Notes: generated from the letters alone by a model not told the origin. Shown: positions 1-8,327, numbered from the stretch's first letter. The stretch is DNA of 64,000 nt from Algoriphagus litoralis (GCF_003259255.1 NZ_QGOL01000008.1:248001-312000); one strand, 5' to 3'. Numbers and translations: made by a program.

Positions 1-846
1 TCTAGAAAAAATATCTAAATCCTTATGATATGAAATCGGCCCGTATTTGTTAGAATAATAAAACAATTTAAAAACCTCATATCGATCTTCACGATCAGAA
101 AAAGGTGCTGGCAATTTAAAAATATTACTTTCAACTTTTTTTGATTGAAAATCCTTAAAATTATTAAGATTGTATGAAATCAATTCATCGCTCAATGGAT
201 ACCCAATAATTAATTTATCTTCATATATCAGATTAAACGGGACTTGAAACTCTTTCGGATAATTTCCTCTAGCGTCCAAAATTTCTTTAGGATAAGTTCC
301 AAAGAAATCAGTTACTTTCATTTGATTAAAATCATAAACCGCAAATGTTGTTAACTTTTCATCTATCATTTCCTTTTGAAAGTATGAAAGGTCTCCTTTT
401 GTTAGAGAAACGATCATTTTTGAAGGAGAAATAAAATGTCCGCTTGATTTTCGATTATCAACTATATAATAATCAGAAAGATTAAGAGGATAGAATGTTG
501 TCTTTCCATCAGCGAATTCTATAAATCCATTTCTTTTTTCCGAATGCCCTATAATCGAATTTTTAAATGGATTTAATGAAATAGTGCCTATATCATTCAC
601 CTCATATTCTGGAAATTCAATGATAGAATCACGGGAAAAATCATTTTCATTTAAAACCAATATTTTGTTAGATACATTTGTCACTAAGGCTGAATTATCC
701 CACTTAAAAGTGGTGGAAAACTGTGTAGAAAATTCAATTGGAATTGAAGTATTGAACTTGTTTTTCAATACTACTTTATAATTGTTTGTTCTTTTTCCTT
801 CGCATCCAACTATAAGAAACAGGACAAATAGAAAATATTTACTCAT
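1..846 (-). CDS. Six-bladed beta-propeller-like (DUF4221-type) lipoprotein, 3' end outside the window
   Basis: The minus strand is open for 282 codons from an ATG at 846 to the window edge, so the C-terminus is missing. The first 15 residues form a lipoprotein signal ending in the lipobox IVGC, so the protein is probably anchored to the envelope. The rest is rich in beta-strand-like segments with short polar turns (for example ALVTNVSNKILVLNEND), which fits the Bacteroidota DUF4221/BF3164 propeller lipoproteins. That family assignment comes from overall pattern, not from a diagnostic motif. It lies 64 bases downstream of a small secreted protein gene on the same strand, so the two may be co-transcribed. 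Function is unknown. The 65-codon ORF on the opposite strand (584-781) is a shadow. Confidence 0.72.
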   Translation of the reverse strand, partial: MSKYFLFVLFLIVGCEGKRTNNYKVVLKNKFNTSIPIEFSTQFSTTFKWDNSALVTNVSNKILVLNENDFSRDSIIEFPEYEVNDIGTISLNPFKNSIIGHSEKRNGFIEFADGKTTFYPLNLSDYYIVDNRKSSGHFISPSKMIVSLTKGDLSYFQKEMIDEKLTTFAVYDFNQMKVTDFFGTYPKEILDARGNYPKEFQVPFNLIYEDKLIIGYPLSDELISYNLNNFKDFQSKKVESNIFKLPAPFSDREDRYEVFKLFYYSNKYGPISYHKDLDIFSR

Positions 847-910
847 ATAAATCATTTAGAAACACCTGCCCTCTGAGGACAGGTGATATTTGGTTAGAAT
901 TAATCTCCAA

Positions 911-1129
911 TTATGGAGCTATTACCGGTGCAGGAACTGATTGGTACGTACCTATTGTGCAAGAACCAAATATTGTTTTTTCGCACTTCTCTACTGCATA
1001 AATTTCACCGTTTAACACAATGGTATCTTTAAATTTCCATTCACCCTTATCATCAATAACTTGACTAGTTGAGTTTTCTGAGATACCGACAAAGCAAAGG
1101 AATAAAAAGGGGAAAATAAGTTTTTTCAT
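911..1129 (-). CDS. Small secreted protein with a cysteine pair, unknown function
   Basis: The product is 72 residues. I chose the ATG at 1129 because a signal peptide follows at once (MKKLIFPFLFLCFVGIS). The reading frame stays open to 1216, but that extension is AT-rich and has no signal-like features. The mature part has two cysteines seven residues apart (CEKTIFGSC) and a Pro/Ala-rich tail ending PAPVIAP. In Bacteroidota, small exported peptides such as NVEALA-type proteins are often encoded beside propeller lipoproteins like the next gene. This one lacks the NVEALA motif, so the comparison rests on context only. It is probably periplasmic or surface exposed. No function can be assigned. 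Confidence 0.6.
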   Translation of the reverse strand: MKKLIFPFLFLCFVGISENSTSQVIDDKGEWKFKDTIVLNGEIYAVEKCEKTIFGSCTIGTYQSVPAPVIAP

Positions 1130-1390
1130 GTTTTCAAAGTTTTTAAAATTTAACAAATTGATTAAAAAGCTCGCCGCGCGATGAACTTGAACTAAATATC
1201 CCCCCCCCAGTTTCAAAAAGTCAAGACTTCAACTGAAATTTATTTTTCATGAAATCGTAACTAGTTGATTTTCAATGAAATTATTTTTAAATTCCTAGTT
1301 GAATTCAATTTTCAACTTGTTGGTATACAGTGAGTTGTTTAAAAGTTAAATTATAGTTTCAAAAATTAGATTTTTGCTAGAAATACCCAC

Positions 1391-1418
1391 AAAAAATCCC
1401 CGACAAGTAGCCGGGGAT
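1391..1418 (-). terminator. Rho-independent terminator downstream of htpG
   Basis: A perfect 7-bp stem (ATCCCCG at 1396-1402 with CGGGGAT at 1412-1418) is followed on the minus strand by six T. It lies about 150 bases past the htpG stop codon, with the REP-like repeat in between. Confidence 0.75.
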
Positions 1419-1488
1419 TGAGTGAACCTTTGATTATAACTTTTCAACTTTGCTACCACTAACGGATAAATTTTGGAAAGCAGAAAGT

Positions 1489-1560
1489 GTGTCAGTCCGA
1501 GCACCCGGCAGACGTGAGTCTGACGGTTCGAGGACCCTTCGACTCCGCTCAGGGTGACAT
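1489..1560. repeat. REP/MITE-like intergenic repeat with imperfect inverted ends
   Basis: The ends are related as inverted arms: GTGTCAGTCCGAGC (1489-1502) and GCTCAGGGTGACAT (1547-1560) match at 10 of 14 positions as inverse complements. Inside is a 5-bp hairpin (CAGAC-GTGA-GTCTG, 1509-1522). The right end carries the string CTTCGACTCCGCTCAGGGTGA, known as a common intergenic repeat in many Bacteroidota. A decayed copy of that string is at 8348-8367. Confidence 0.55.
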
Positions 1561-1567
1561 AAGACTA

Positions 1568-3454
1568 TTAAATCATCTCCACACTTCTTTTCACAAAGGC
1601 AGTCAGGTCTTTGCCCGTCAGTAGCCCTTGTGAAAGCAATGCCAAATCAAAGGCCTGCTTAGCCAGTCGCTCTTTCTCTTCTTTAGACTCAGCTTTCAGT
1701 ACTTTATCTACCAGAGGATGGTTGCCGTTGATGGCGACTTTGTAGCTGTCAGGTAAGCTGCCGTAGAAGCTCATCGGGCCACCGCCGGTCTGTGCCATAT
1801 CCTTCATCCGACGCATCCATTCTTCCATCGTGATGGTTACTGGCATCTCTTCCGGACTCAAACCCTCCACCTCCACGGTGTAGTTTTTGTTGTTGATGGC
1901 CTTTTCGAAGAGTTCTTTCACCGATTTGCTTTGCTCTTCGGTCAGCAGATTAGCATAGGCTGAATCAGTTTGAATCAGTTTCTCGACTACATCAGCATCC
2001 ACACGCTTCAATTGCGTCTTCTCCAACTTGGTCTCCAAGTGCTGGATAAAGTGGCTGTCGATCGGTGAATCCAATACCAAGACATCAAAGTCCTTTTTCT
2101 CCACCGACTGAATAAAGCCATCCTGCTTATTCAGGTCAGTCGCGTACAAGAAAATCGTCTGCTCGTTTTTGTCCGTTTGGATTGCTTTTACCTTCTCACG
2201 GTATTCATCCAGGGTATAATACTCATTCTTTGTATTTTTCAGCAGGGTAAATTCCTTGCCTTTTTCATAGAATTTATCCTCGGAGATCATGCCGTACTTC
2301 ACAAAGAGACCTATATCATTCCACTTTTCTTCGTAAGCCTTGCGGTCTTTTTTGAAGAGTTCGGAAAGTTTGTCGGCTACTTTTTTGGTGATGTAGTTGT
2401 TGATCTTCTTCACGTTACCATCGGCCTGCAGGAAGCTTCGGGATACGTTGAGCGGAATGTCCGGAGAGTCGATCACCCCATGAAGTAGCATCAGAAATTC
2501 AGGAACGATGTCCTTCACCTCATCGGTGATAAATACCTGGCGGCTGAAAAGCTTGATTTTGTTGCGCTGCAGCTCGAATTCGTTTTTAACCTTCGGGAAA
2601 TACAGCACTCCGGTCAGGTTGAACGGATAATCCACATTCAGGTGAATCCAAAACAGCGGATCCTCGCCCATTGGATACAGGCTCTTGTAGAATGCCAAAT
2701 AATCCTCGTCTTTCAGATCGCTTGGTGACTTGGTCCAGATCGGAGAAGTGGTGTTGATGATGTTGTCTACCTCGATAGACTTCCACTTTTTATCGCCTTT
2801 GTCATCGACTCCGTCTTCTACTGATTCGGATTTTGTGCCAAACTTGATTGGCACAGGGAGGAACTTGCAGTATTTGTCCAGGATTCCCTGCAGCTTCCAT
2901 TTGTCGAGGAATTCTTCAGAATCCTCGTTGATATGAAGAATGATATCGGTACCGCGGGTTTTCTTTTTACCTTTTTTAATTTCAAATTCGGTACTGCCAT
3001 CACAAGTCCAGATGGCTGGTTCGGCTCCATCTTGATATGAAAGCGTGTGGATTTCCACATTTTTGGCCACCATGAATGCAGAGTAGAAACCCAGACCAAA
3101 CTTACCGATGATCTCATTGGCGTCTTTGGCATCCTTGAATTTCTCTACAAATTCAGTTGCACCGGAGAAAGCAATTTGATTGATGTATTTTTTGATCTCT
3201 TCGGCAGTCATCCCGAGACCTTTGTCGGAGATGGTGATGGTTTTCTTTTTCTCATCAAAAGCCACTTCGACAGTCACATCACCTAGTTCGCCGGTGTACT
3301 GACCTAATGTCGCTAGTCGTTTGATTTTCTGGGTGGCGTCTACTGCGTTGGAGACGAGTTCCCGAAGGAAAATCTCATGGTCGGAATAGAGGAATTTCTT
3401 GATAATCGGGAAAATGTTCTCGGTATGGATCGAGATCGTGCCTTTTTCCTGCAT
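1568..3454 (-). CDS. htpG: Molecular chaperone HtpG (Hsp90 family)
   Basis: The 628-residue product has the usual bacterial Hsp90 length. It is a cytoplasmic ATP-dependent dimeric chaperone for late folding and stress protection. The GHKL ATPase domain at residues 1-230 shows the N-box RELVSNAVDA (E32, N36), the G1 box DKGLGM (77-82) and the ATP-lid glycines GKFGLGFYSAF (117-127). The middle domain follows to about residue 490 and contains LQRNKIKLFSRQVF, with the Arg that senses the ATP gamma-phosphate. The C-terminal dimerisation domain lacks MEEVD, as expected in bacteria. The ATG at 3454 gives the standard start (MQEKGTISIHTENIF). It is transcribed alone and ends in a hairpin at 1391-1418. 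A weak GG-N10-GA element lies about 50 bases upstream. Confidence 0.97.
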   Translation of the reverse strand: MQEKGTISIHTENIFPIIKKFLYSDHEIFLRELVSNAVDATQKIKRLATLGQYTGELGDVTVEVAFDEKKKTITISDKGLGMTAEEIKKYINQIAFSGATEFVEKFKDAKDANEIIGKFGLGFYSAFMVAKNVEIHTLSYQDGAEPAIWTCDGSTEFEIKKGKKKTRGTDIILHINEDSEEFLDKWKLQGILDKYCKFLPVPIKFGTKSESVEDGVDDKGDKKWKSIEVDNIINTTSPIWTKSPSDLKDEDYLAFYKSLYPMGEDPLFWIHLNVDYPFNLTGVLYFPKVKNEFELQRNKIKLFSRQVFITDEVKDIVPEFLMLLHGVIDSPDIPLNVSRSFLQADGNVKKINNYITKKVADKLSELFKKDRKAYEEKWNDIGLFVKYGMISEDKFYEKGKEFTLLKNTKNEYYTLDEYREKVKAIQTDKNEQTIFLYATDLNKQDGFIQSVEKKDFDVLVLDSPIDSHFIQHLETKLEKTQLKRVDADVVEKLIQTDSAYANLLTEEQSKSVKELFEKAINNKNYTVEVEGLSPEEMPVTITMEEWMRRMKDMAQTGGGPMSFYGSLPDSYKVAINGNHPLVDKVLKAESKEEKERLAKQAFDLALLSQGLLTGKDLTAFVKRSVEMI

Positions 3455-3716
3455 GGGTATAAATCGGTTTAGTAAAACACAAAATTTGACAAGAGGGTGT
3501 TATCAATGCCTGTTCCAAGTGGAAAAAAGTGACAAGATGACAGAAAAAGTGAGATACGCTGCGCGAAATAAAAAGGAAATAAGCTACGCAAAATAGAAAT
3601 AAGCCATCCTTCATCAGGCGAAATACTAGGACATGCCAGCGCAGAAAGATTCAATTTTAGACCAGCTAGTCAGACCAATATTTCGCGACCGCAGTGAGCC
3701 TTATTTCACTTGTATT

Positions 3717-4538
3717 TCAACCGTATCTAAATCCCAACGGATCCGGAAACTCAAATTCAAATCCTGTATTCATTATTTTGCCTGAATCAATCAATCGGTC
3801 ATTTCCTTCAGGTTCGTTTTGGTAGCTGCCAGGAGGAGCAATCCCAAGTTCGGCTGCGTTTTTTTCATAAATTTCCCTTCTAAGTGGGTGAATCGGCGCC
3901 ACGCCATTGAAGGTATCGTTCCAGAGCTCCTGCTCGATCACCCAATCCAAAAGTCGGACCGCATCCCTTCGGTGGATAAAGTTGACCTGGGTATGTCCAG
4001 CAACATTTTCCTTTCCGGAAAAATACTTTCCAGGAATCCGGTCATCTCCAAGCAATCCCCCAAATCTCACGATCGTCAACCCGTAATTTCTGTCTGTTGC
4101 CATCAGCTGCTCAGCACGAAAAATGGTATCATTTCCGACATTTTCCACAGAAAGCGGAAAGTCCTCGGAATACATTTCAGGTGAGGGTACTTCAGGATAC
4201 ACTCCGGTACTGGAGACAAAAATCACCTGCTTCACACTGGAATTATCCAGAAGCCCACGTAGGTATTTGATTTGCTCGAGGTGAAACTCCCCATTGCCAC
4301 TTCTAGTACGAGGAGGAATATTGACCACCAAGATTTCGGATTGAAAAAGTGAGTGAAAGCCAATTCCTTCCGGATGAGGGTTTAAGGAAAAGCGGACGAC
4401 TTCTAGGCCTTTTGAGGTCAATTGCTTTCTTTTTTCCTCAGAGGTAGTAGAACCAAATACCTGTAAACCTTTTTCTTGAAGGTGGATTCCGAGTGGCTCT
4501 CCTATCCAGCCAAGACCGATGATGGATACTGTTTTCAT
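3717..4538 (-). CDS. NAD(P)-dependent SDR/epimerase family protein
   Basis: The 273-residue protein begins with a Rossmann nucleotide-binding motif (GLGWIGEPLG, residues 8-17). The motif SSTGVYPE near residue 110 is typical of the atypical extended SDR subgroup that contains E. coli YeeZ. The substrate pocket ends with RFGGLLGDDRIPGKYF. The canonical YxxxK catalytic pair is not evident, which also fits the atypical SDR group, so the reaction cannot be stated. It probably acts on a sugar nucleotide or other NAD(P)-linked metabolite in the cytoplasm. It is flanked by non-coding DNA of about 260-270 bases on each side and looks monocistronic. Confidence 0.8.
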   Translation of the reverse strand: MKTVSIIGLGWIGEPLGIHLQEKGLQVFGSTTSEEKRKQLTSKGLEVVRFSLNPHPEGIGFHSLFQSEILVVNIPPRTRSGNGEFHLEQIKYLRGLLDNSSVKQVIFVSSTGVYPEVPSPEMYSEDFPLSVENVGNDTIFRAEQLMATDRNYGLTIVRFGGLLGDDRIPGKYFSGKENVAGHTQVNFIHRRDAVRLLDWVIEQELWNDTFNGVAPIHPLRREIYEKNAAELGIAPPGSYQNEPEGNDRLIDSGKIMNTGFEFEFPDPLGFRYG

Positions 4539-4613
4539 ACTTTGATTGCCACTATGGCGCGAATGCCCAAAGCAGGTTATTGGTTATTGAGTTGTTCTGT
4601 GTTCGAAGTTTGG

Positions 4614-4690
4614 TGTTCGGAGTTCGATATTCTGTGTTCGGTAATCGATATTAAAATTTCAATCTCGAATGTCGAAAATTGACTATTGAA
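4614..4690. repeat. Degenerate AT-rich tandem repeat (TGTTCGGAGTTCGATATT type)
   Basis: The stretch repeats variants of TGTTCG(G)nnTTCGATATT with drift. A similar array is at 10398-10450 (TTCGATATT, ATTCGATATTCGATATTAA). Such decayed arrays occur in intergenic DNA only in this window. Confidence 0.4.
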
Positions 4691-4744
4691 TTTTGAAGGA
4701 TTCCATTCAAAATCCTTTTCTATAATTCTTAGTGCCTTTGAGTC

Positions 4745-4763
4745 CCTGCCTACCGCAGGCAGG
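4745..4763. repeat. Short palindromic intergenic repeat CCTGCCTACCGCAGGCAGG
   Basis: The palindrome CCTGCC-TACCGCA-GGCAGG lies between the SDR gene and the hydroxylase terminator. This type is frequent in Cytophagales intergenic DNA. It may be a transcription or recombination relic. Confidence 0.45.
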
Positions 4764-4782
4764 TTCGTGGCCCAAAGGAAAC

Positions 4783-4803
4783 AAAAAACCTCCCGTAGGA
4801 GGC
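4783..4803 (-). terminator. Terminator of the fatty acid hydroxylase gene
   Basis: A short GC-rich stem (CCTCC at 4789-4793, GGAGG at 4798-4802) with loop CGTA is followed on the minus strand by six T. It begins six bases past the stop codon of the gene ending at 4809. Confidence 0.65.
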
Positions 4804-4808
4804 TTGTG

Positions 4809-5435
4809 TTAATCTTTTTTGGGCATGGTCCCGAGGATATAATCCCAAAGTGGTGAACTCACACCAAATGAAGTATCGGGATCCTTGTAATGATGGATGG
4901 CATGATTCACCCAAAGCACCTTAAGAAAATTCTTAGGCGGATTATACGCATGTACGATGTAATGCACTCCCAGGTAAGCAGTATATCCAATCAAAAATCC
5001 CGGAAGGAAATACAGTGCGTAATCACCCATGATCAGATTGAATACCAAATAAAAGATCGCAGCATACGCTGCACTCACAAAGGGAGGCATGGCCAACCTG
5101 TCTTTATCTTTGGGGTAATCGTGGTGCACTCCGTGAACTGAATACTGCAATTTATCCTTGATGGGCGTATTTGGCTCCATGTGGAAAAAATGCTTGTGCA
5201 TCATGTATTCAACAAAGGTAAACGCGAAAATACCAACGAGTAACACTAATAAACCAACTGCAAGGCCAATCTCCGTGGACGTCACCGCATTGTAAAATGA
5301 AACCGACGAAATCACCATAAACAGCGTGATCGGCACTAGAATATGGGTTCTGGATATTTTTTCCAAAATTGGATTAGAAAACATCTTGGCAGAACCGAAA
5401 TTGTCGGGTTTTTCCAATCTTCCAATCTTTTTCAT
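4809..5435 (-). CDS. Fatty acid hydroxylase / sterol desaturase family membrane protein
   Basis: The 208-residue integral membrane protein carries the histidine clusters of the di-iron hydroxylase superfamily: HKHFFH (80-85), HGVHH (101-105), HYIVH (158-162) and HAIHH (178-182). At least four hydrophobic segments surround them (about 33-52, 56-76, 121-136, 141-158). The family inserts oxygen into lipid chains such as fatty acids, ceramides or carotenoids. The exact substrate cannot be read here, but 2-hydroxylation of sphingolipid or fatty acyl chains is plausible in Bacteroidota. The gene stands alone with its own terminator. Confidence 0.85.
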   Translation of the reverse strand: MKKIGRLEKPDNFGSAKMFSNPILEKISRTHILVPITLFMVISSVSFYNAVTSTEIGLAVGLLVLLVGIFAFTFVEYMMHKHFFHMEPNTPIKDKLQYSVHGVHHDYPKDKDRLAMPPFVSAAYAAIFYLVFNLIMGDYALYFLPGFLIGYTAYLGVHYIVHAYNPPKNFLKVLWVNHAIHHYKDPDTSFGVSSPLWDYILGTMPKKD

Positions 5436-5554
5436 AGGTAATACTGTATTAAAGAAGCAAATGAATCTATACCGTTCAAGGGCTTAACTACGCCGTAAAG
5501 GTAAGGTTTTTGGACTTGGTGTAATTATTTTTGAAAATGATTTACATCATTTTT

Positions 5555-6691
5555 TTAAACTGCACTGAGTGTAGCAGCAATCGTTTTTTCATAATAGGAC
5601 ACATATTTTGGCAGAATCTGATCAATATCAAACTCCTTTGCTCGCGCCAATGCTCTCTCCTTAAATCCTGCAAGGTTTTCATCCGCTAGGATAAACTTTG
5701 CCTTTTCAGTCATATCTTCAACATCACCGACATTACAGCAAAAACCTGTCACTCCATCCACATTCAATTCCGGGATTCCTCCAGCATTAGAGCTTAAGAC
5801 TGGCACCTCACATGCCATTGCTTCCAAAGCGGCGAGACCAAAACTCTCCTTTTCTGAAGGCATCAAAAACAAATCAGCCACAGAAAGTACCTCTTCCACT
5901 GCATCGAGCTTACCAAGGAATCGAATGTCATCGCAGGTGCCTAAAGTACGGCAAAGTCGCTCCATCCGATCTCGCTCTGGGCCGTCTCCAACTAAAAGAA
6001 GTTTTGCAGGAATCTCTTTTCTTACATTATAGAACACATGAATCACATCCTCCACCCGCTTCACTTTGCGGAAATTGGACGTGTGCACCATCAGTTTTTC
6101 TCCGTTTGGACAGATGGCCAGTTTAAAATGATCCTTTCGTTGCCGCTTAAATCGATCCAGATCGATAAAGTTGGGAATGACTTCAATCTCTCTTTTGACA
6201 TCAAAATGCTCATAAGTCTCTCTCTTCAGATCTTCAGAGACCGATGTGACTCCGTCTGATTGATTGATCGAAAAGGTGACCACAGGCTCATAACTTGGAT
6301 CTTTGCCTACCAAGGTAATGTCTGTCCCATGCAAGGTAGTCACTACGGGAATTTGGATACCTTCGGTTTTCAGAATCTGTTTGGCCATGTAGGCTGCTGA
6401 GGCATGGGGGATCGCATAGTGCACATGCAGCAGGTCTAGGTTTTCGTACTTTACCACGCTTACCATCTTGCTTGCCAGCGCCAACTCATACGGCGCATGC
6501 TCAAACAAGGGATAACTCTTGATATCCACCTCGTGGTAAAACAAATTTTCACTGAAAAAATCAAGCCGCATGGGCTGTTTATACGTGATAAAGTGAACTT
6601 CATGACCCACTTTTGCGAGCCCTTTACCCAGTTCAGTGGCTACGACCCCACTCCCACCAAAGGTGGGATAACAAACAATTCCAATTTTCAT
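5555..6691 (-). CDS. bshA: N-acetyl-alpha-D-glucosaminyl L-malate synthase BshA
   Basis: The 378-residue protein is a GT4/GT-B glycosyltransferase. BshA transfers GlcNAc from UDP-GlcNAc to L-malate, the first step of bacillithiol synthesis. The N-terminal signature IGIVCYPTFGGSGVVATELG and LLHVHYAIPHA are highly typical of BshA. TTLHGTDITLVG (118-129) is the acceptor-side loop, GDGPER (235-240) contacts the nucleotide, and the EX7E motif is E282-E290 in KESFGLAALE. The start gives a compact N-terminus. The gene is divergent from the M24 peptidase gene across 260 bases. Other bsh genes are not in the window. Confidence 0.93.
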   Translation of the reverse strand: MKIGIVCYPTFGGSGVVATELGKGLAKVGHEVHFITYKQPMRLDFFSENLFYHEVDIKSYPLFEHAPYELALASKMVSVVKYENLDLLHVHYAIPHASAAYMAKQILKTEGIQIPVVTTLHGTDITLVGKDPSYEPVVTFSINQSDGVTSVSEDLKRETYEHFDVKREIEVIPNFIDLDRFKRQRKDHFKLAICPNGEKLMVHTSNFRKVKRVEDVIHVFYNVRKEIPAKLLLVGDGPERDRMERLCRTLGTCDDIRFLGKLDAVEEVLSVADLFLMPSEKESFGLAALEAMACEVPVLSSNAGGIPELNVDGVTGFCCNVGDVEDMTEKAKFILADENLAGFKERALARAKEFDIDQILPKYVSYYEKTIAATLSAV

Positions 6692-6811
6692 TTTAGCAGT
6701 AGAAGCTAGTGGATTTTGATTTTTAACACGACATCGACCTTCTTTTGTTCAAAATAAATTTTTTTTATGGTCTTTTTTTCAAATGTTAATGATCACCTAA
6801 TTGACAGTTGG

Positions 6812-6870
6812 GTTTTGTACGAATGAAATCCTGATTATTTTGACCGTAAATTCAATGCATGGTACAAAAC
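6812..6870. promoter_or_regulatory. Operator-like inverted repeat over a putative promoter, bshA / M24 intergenic
   Basis: A perfect 9-bp inverted repeat, GTTTTGTAC (6812-6820) and GTACAAAAC (6862-6870), is separated by 41 bases. The left arm contains a TTTG that could be a -33 element. After 17 bases comes TTATTTTG (6835-6842), one mismatch from the Bacteroidota -7 box. The predicted start, near 6849, would sit between the arms, about 100 bases before the M24 start codon. A dimeric repressor or a DNA loop is a reasonable inference. Confidence 0.4.
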
Positions 6871-6951
6871 AGATTTTAAAAAACGGTTCTAAAAACACAC
6901 AATTAATCCTCCGAAATTCTTGCCGAAAATTGAATAACTATAAACACCTAC

Positions 6952-8286
6952 ATGAAAAAACCACTGATATTACTTTCTATTTTGGGATTGATTTGGGCAT
7001 GTGAGCCTGCACAAACTACCATAGAGTCCACAGAAACTATAAATCCAGCCGCACTTTGGGGTGAAAACCCCTGGCCTGAGATCCGAAAAAAACGAATCAA
7101 CCAACTCCTGCCAGAAGCGCTCAAAAATGCCGGAGTCGATGCTTGGCTAGTCATCTGCAGGGAAAATTACAATGATCCGATTGCTACTCATGTGGGTGGG
7201 GAGAATGCCAGCGGAACAGCTGCTTTCCTATTTTACAACGCGGCGGACGGCTTTCATTCCCTAGTATTTTCACCTGAAGGCGAAGCTACCGCCTTGGACG
7301 ACTTGGATATTCATGAGAAAGTTGAACGAGTCCCGAGAGGTGAATCTGCTGTGGCAAAAGCTGTTGCATTCATCAAAGCAAACGGTTTTTCCAAAATCGC
7401 AATCAACTCCTCCGAAAGCAATGAAATGGCAGATGGATTGACACATAGCCAGTACTTGGATTTAGCCAACTTGATGGGAAATGACGCCTCCAAACTGATC
7501 TCCTCTGACGAACTGGTCTATGAATGGCTATCCATCAAGCTTCCTGAAGAAGTGGAAATTCTAAAAAAAGCCGCGCAACTTGCCGCTGACTTTCAATTAG
7601 AAGCTTATGCCATGGTGGAGCCCGGAAAAACCACCGATGCGGATGTCGCTAAATTTCTCAAAGCAAAAATGGCCGAGTATGGAATCACAGACGCTTGGCA
7701 TCCCGACCAAAACCCAAATGTAAACTCAGGTCCTGACCGCGGCCATTCTCATGCCACCGATAAAGTCATCATGCCTGGAGATGTGATTCAGACGGATTTT
7801 GGGGTGAAACTATATGGAATTTGGGTCAGCGACATTCAGCGGTTTGCCTATGTGCTAAAGGATGGAGAAACCACTGCACCTGCGGATATTCAGCAATATT
7901 GGGAAAATGGGAAGGCAGGCAGCCGAATCGCTCTGGCCGCAATGAAACCTGGGGTAAAAGGCGAAGATGTAGACCGGGCACAGCGCGACTTGATGGATGA
8001 AAACGGTTCGCTGTATGTACCCTGGAGCACTGGTCACCCTGTTGGATATGTCGCGCACGATGTGGGACCAAATCTCGGCGGAGCCAGACTTCCAACCCCT
8101 AGACCCGCAGCTCAGAAGCTTTTGAAGAAAGGGATGACTTTTGCTTTTGACGGGTTTCACTGCTGGAAACAGCCTGATGGAACCGAAAAGACCATCTCCG
8201 TAGAAGAAATGGCTGTAGTGACAGATACCGGTGCAGAATATCTGATAACGCCACAAGAAGACTTGATTTTGATAGGAAAAAAATAA
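6952..8286 (+). CDS. M24 family metallopeptidase lipoprotein (Xaa-Pro aminopeptidase-like)
   Basis: The 444-residue product starts with a lipoprotein signal (lipobox IWAC, Cys17), so it acts in the periplasm or on the outer membrane. A creatinase-like N-domain (about 40-195) precedes the pita-bread fold. Candidate metal ligands are D282 (TDFG), D294 (VSDIQR), H362 (TGHPVGYVAHD) and E419 (VEEMAVV). At the usual Glu of the FTIEPG motif the protein has Asp400 (FAFDGF), an unusual substitution. Activity may therefore be altered. M24 enzymes of this type cleave N-terminal residues from proline-containing peptides. A terminator follows at 8302-8327. Confidence 0.85.
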   Translation: MKKPLILLSILGLIWACEPAQTTIESTETINPAALWGENPWPEIRKKRINQLLPEALKNAGVDAWLVICRENYNDPIATHVGGENASGTAAFLFYNAADGFHSLVFSPEGEATALDDLDIHEKVERVPRGESAVAKAVAFIKANGFSKIAINSSESNEMADGLTHSQYLDLANLMGNDASKLISSDELVYEWLSIKLPEEVEILKKAAQLAADFQLEAYAMVEPGKTTDADVAKFLKAKMAEYGITDAWHPDQNPNVNSGPDRGHSHATDKVIMPGDVIQTDFGVKLYGIWVSDIQRFAYVLKDGETTAPADIQQYWENGKAGSRIALAAMKPGVKGEDVDRAQRDLMDENGSLYVPWSTGHPVGYVAHDVGPNLGGARLPTPRPAAQKLLKKGMTFAFDGFHCWKQPDGTEKTISVEEMAVVTDTGAEYLITPQEDLILIGKK

Positions 8287-8301
8287 GAAAAACAGAGAGG
8301 G

Positions 8302-8327
8302 AAAAAGGCTGGGAAACTGGCCTTTTT
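8302..8327 (+). terminator. Terminator of the M24 peptidase gene
   Basis: The 8-bp stem AAAAAGGC (8302-8309) and GCCTTTTT (8320-8327) runs into a T tract ending at 8330. Confidence 0.75.

Larger units (their letters stand above)
1130..1567. other. 438-base non-coding stretch between htpG and the small secreted gene
   Basis: No convincing gene is present. It holds, from the htpG side, a REP-like repeat (1489-1560), a minus-strand terminator hairpin (1391-1418), an AT-rich stretch and a run of nine C (1200-1208) about 70 bases upstream of the small secreted gene. The AT-rich part must contain the promoter of that gene, but no clear -33/-7 pair is visible. Confidence 0.6.

Noticed and set aside
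4476-4682. Plus-strand ORF of 68 codons across the SDR start and the TTCGATATT repeat array
   Set aside because: Its second half is translated from the degenerate repeat and the first half overlaps the SDR gene antisense.
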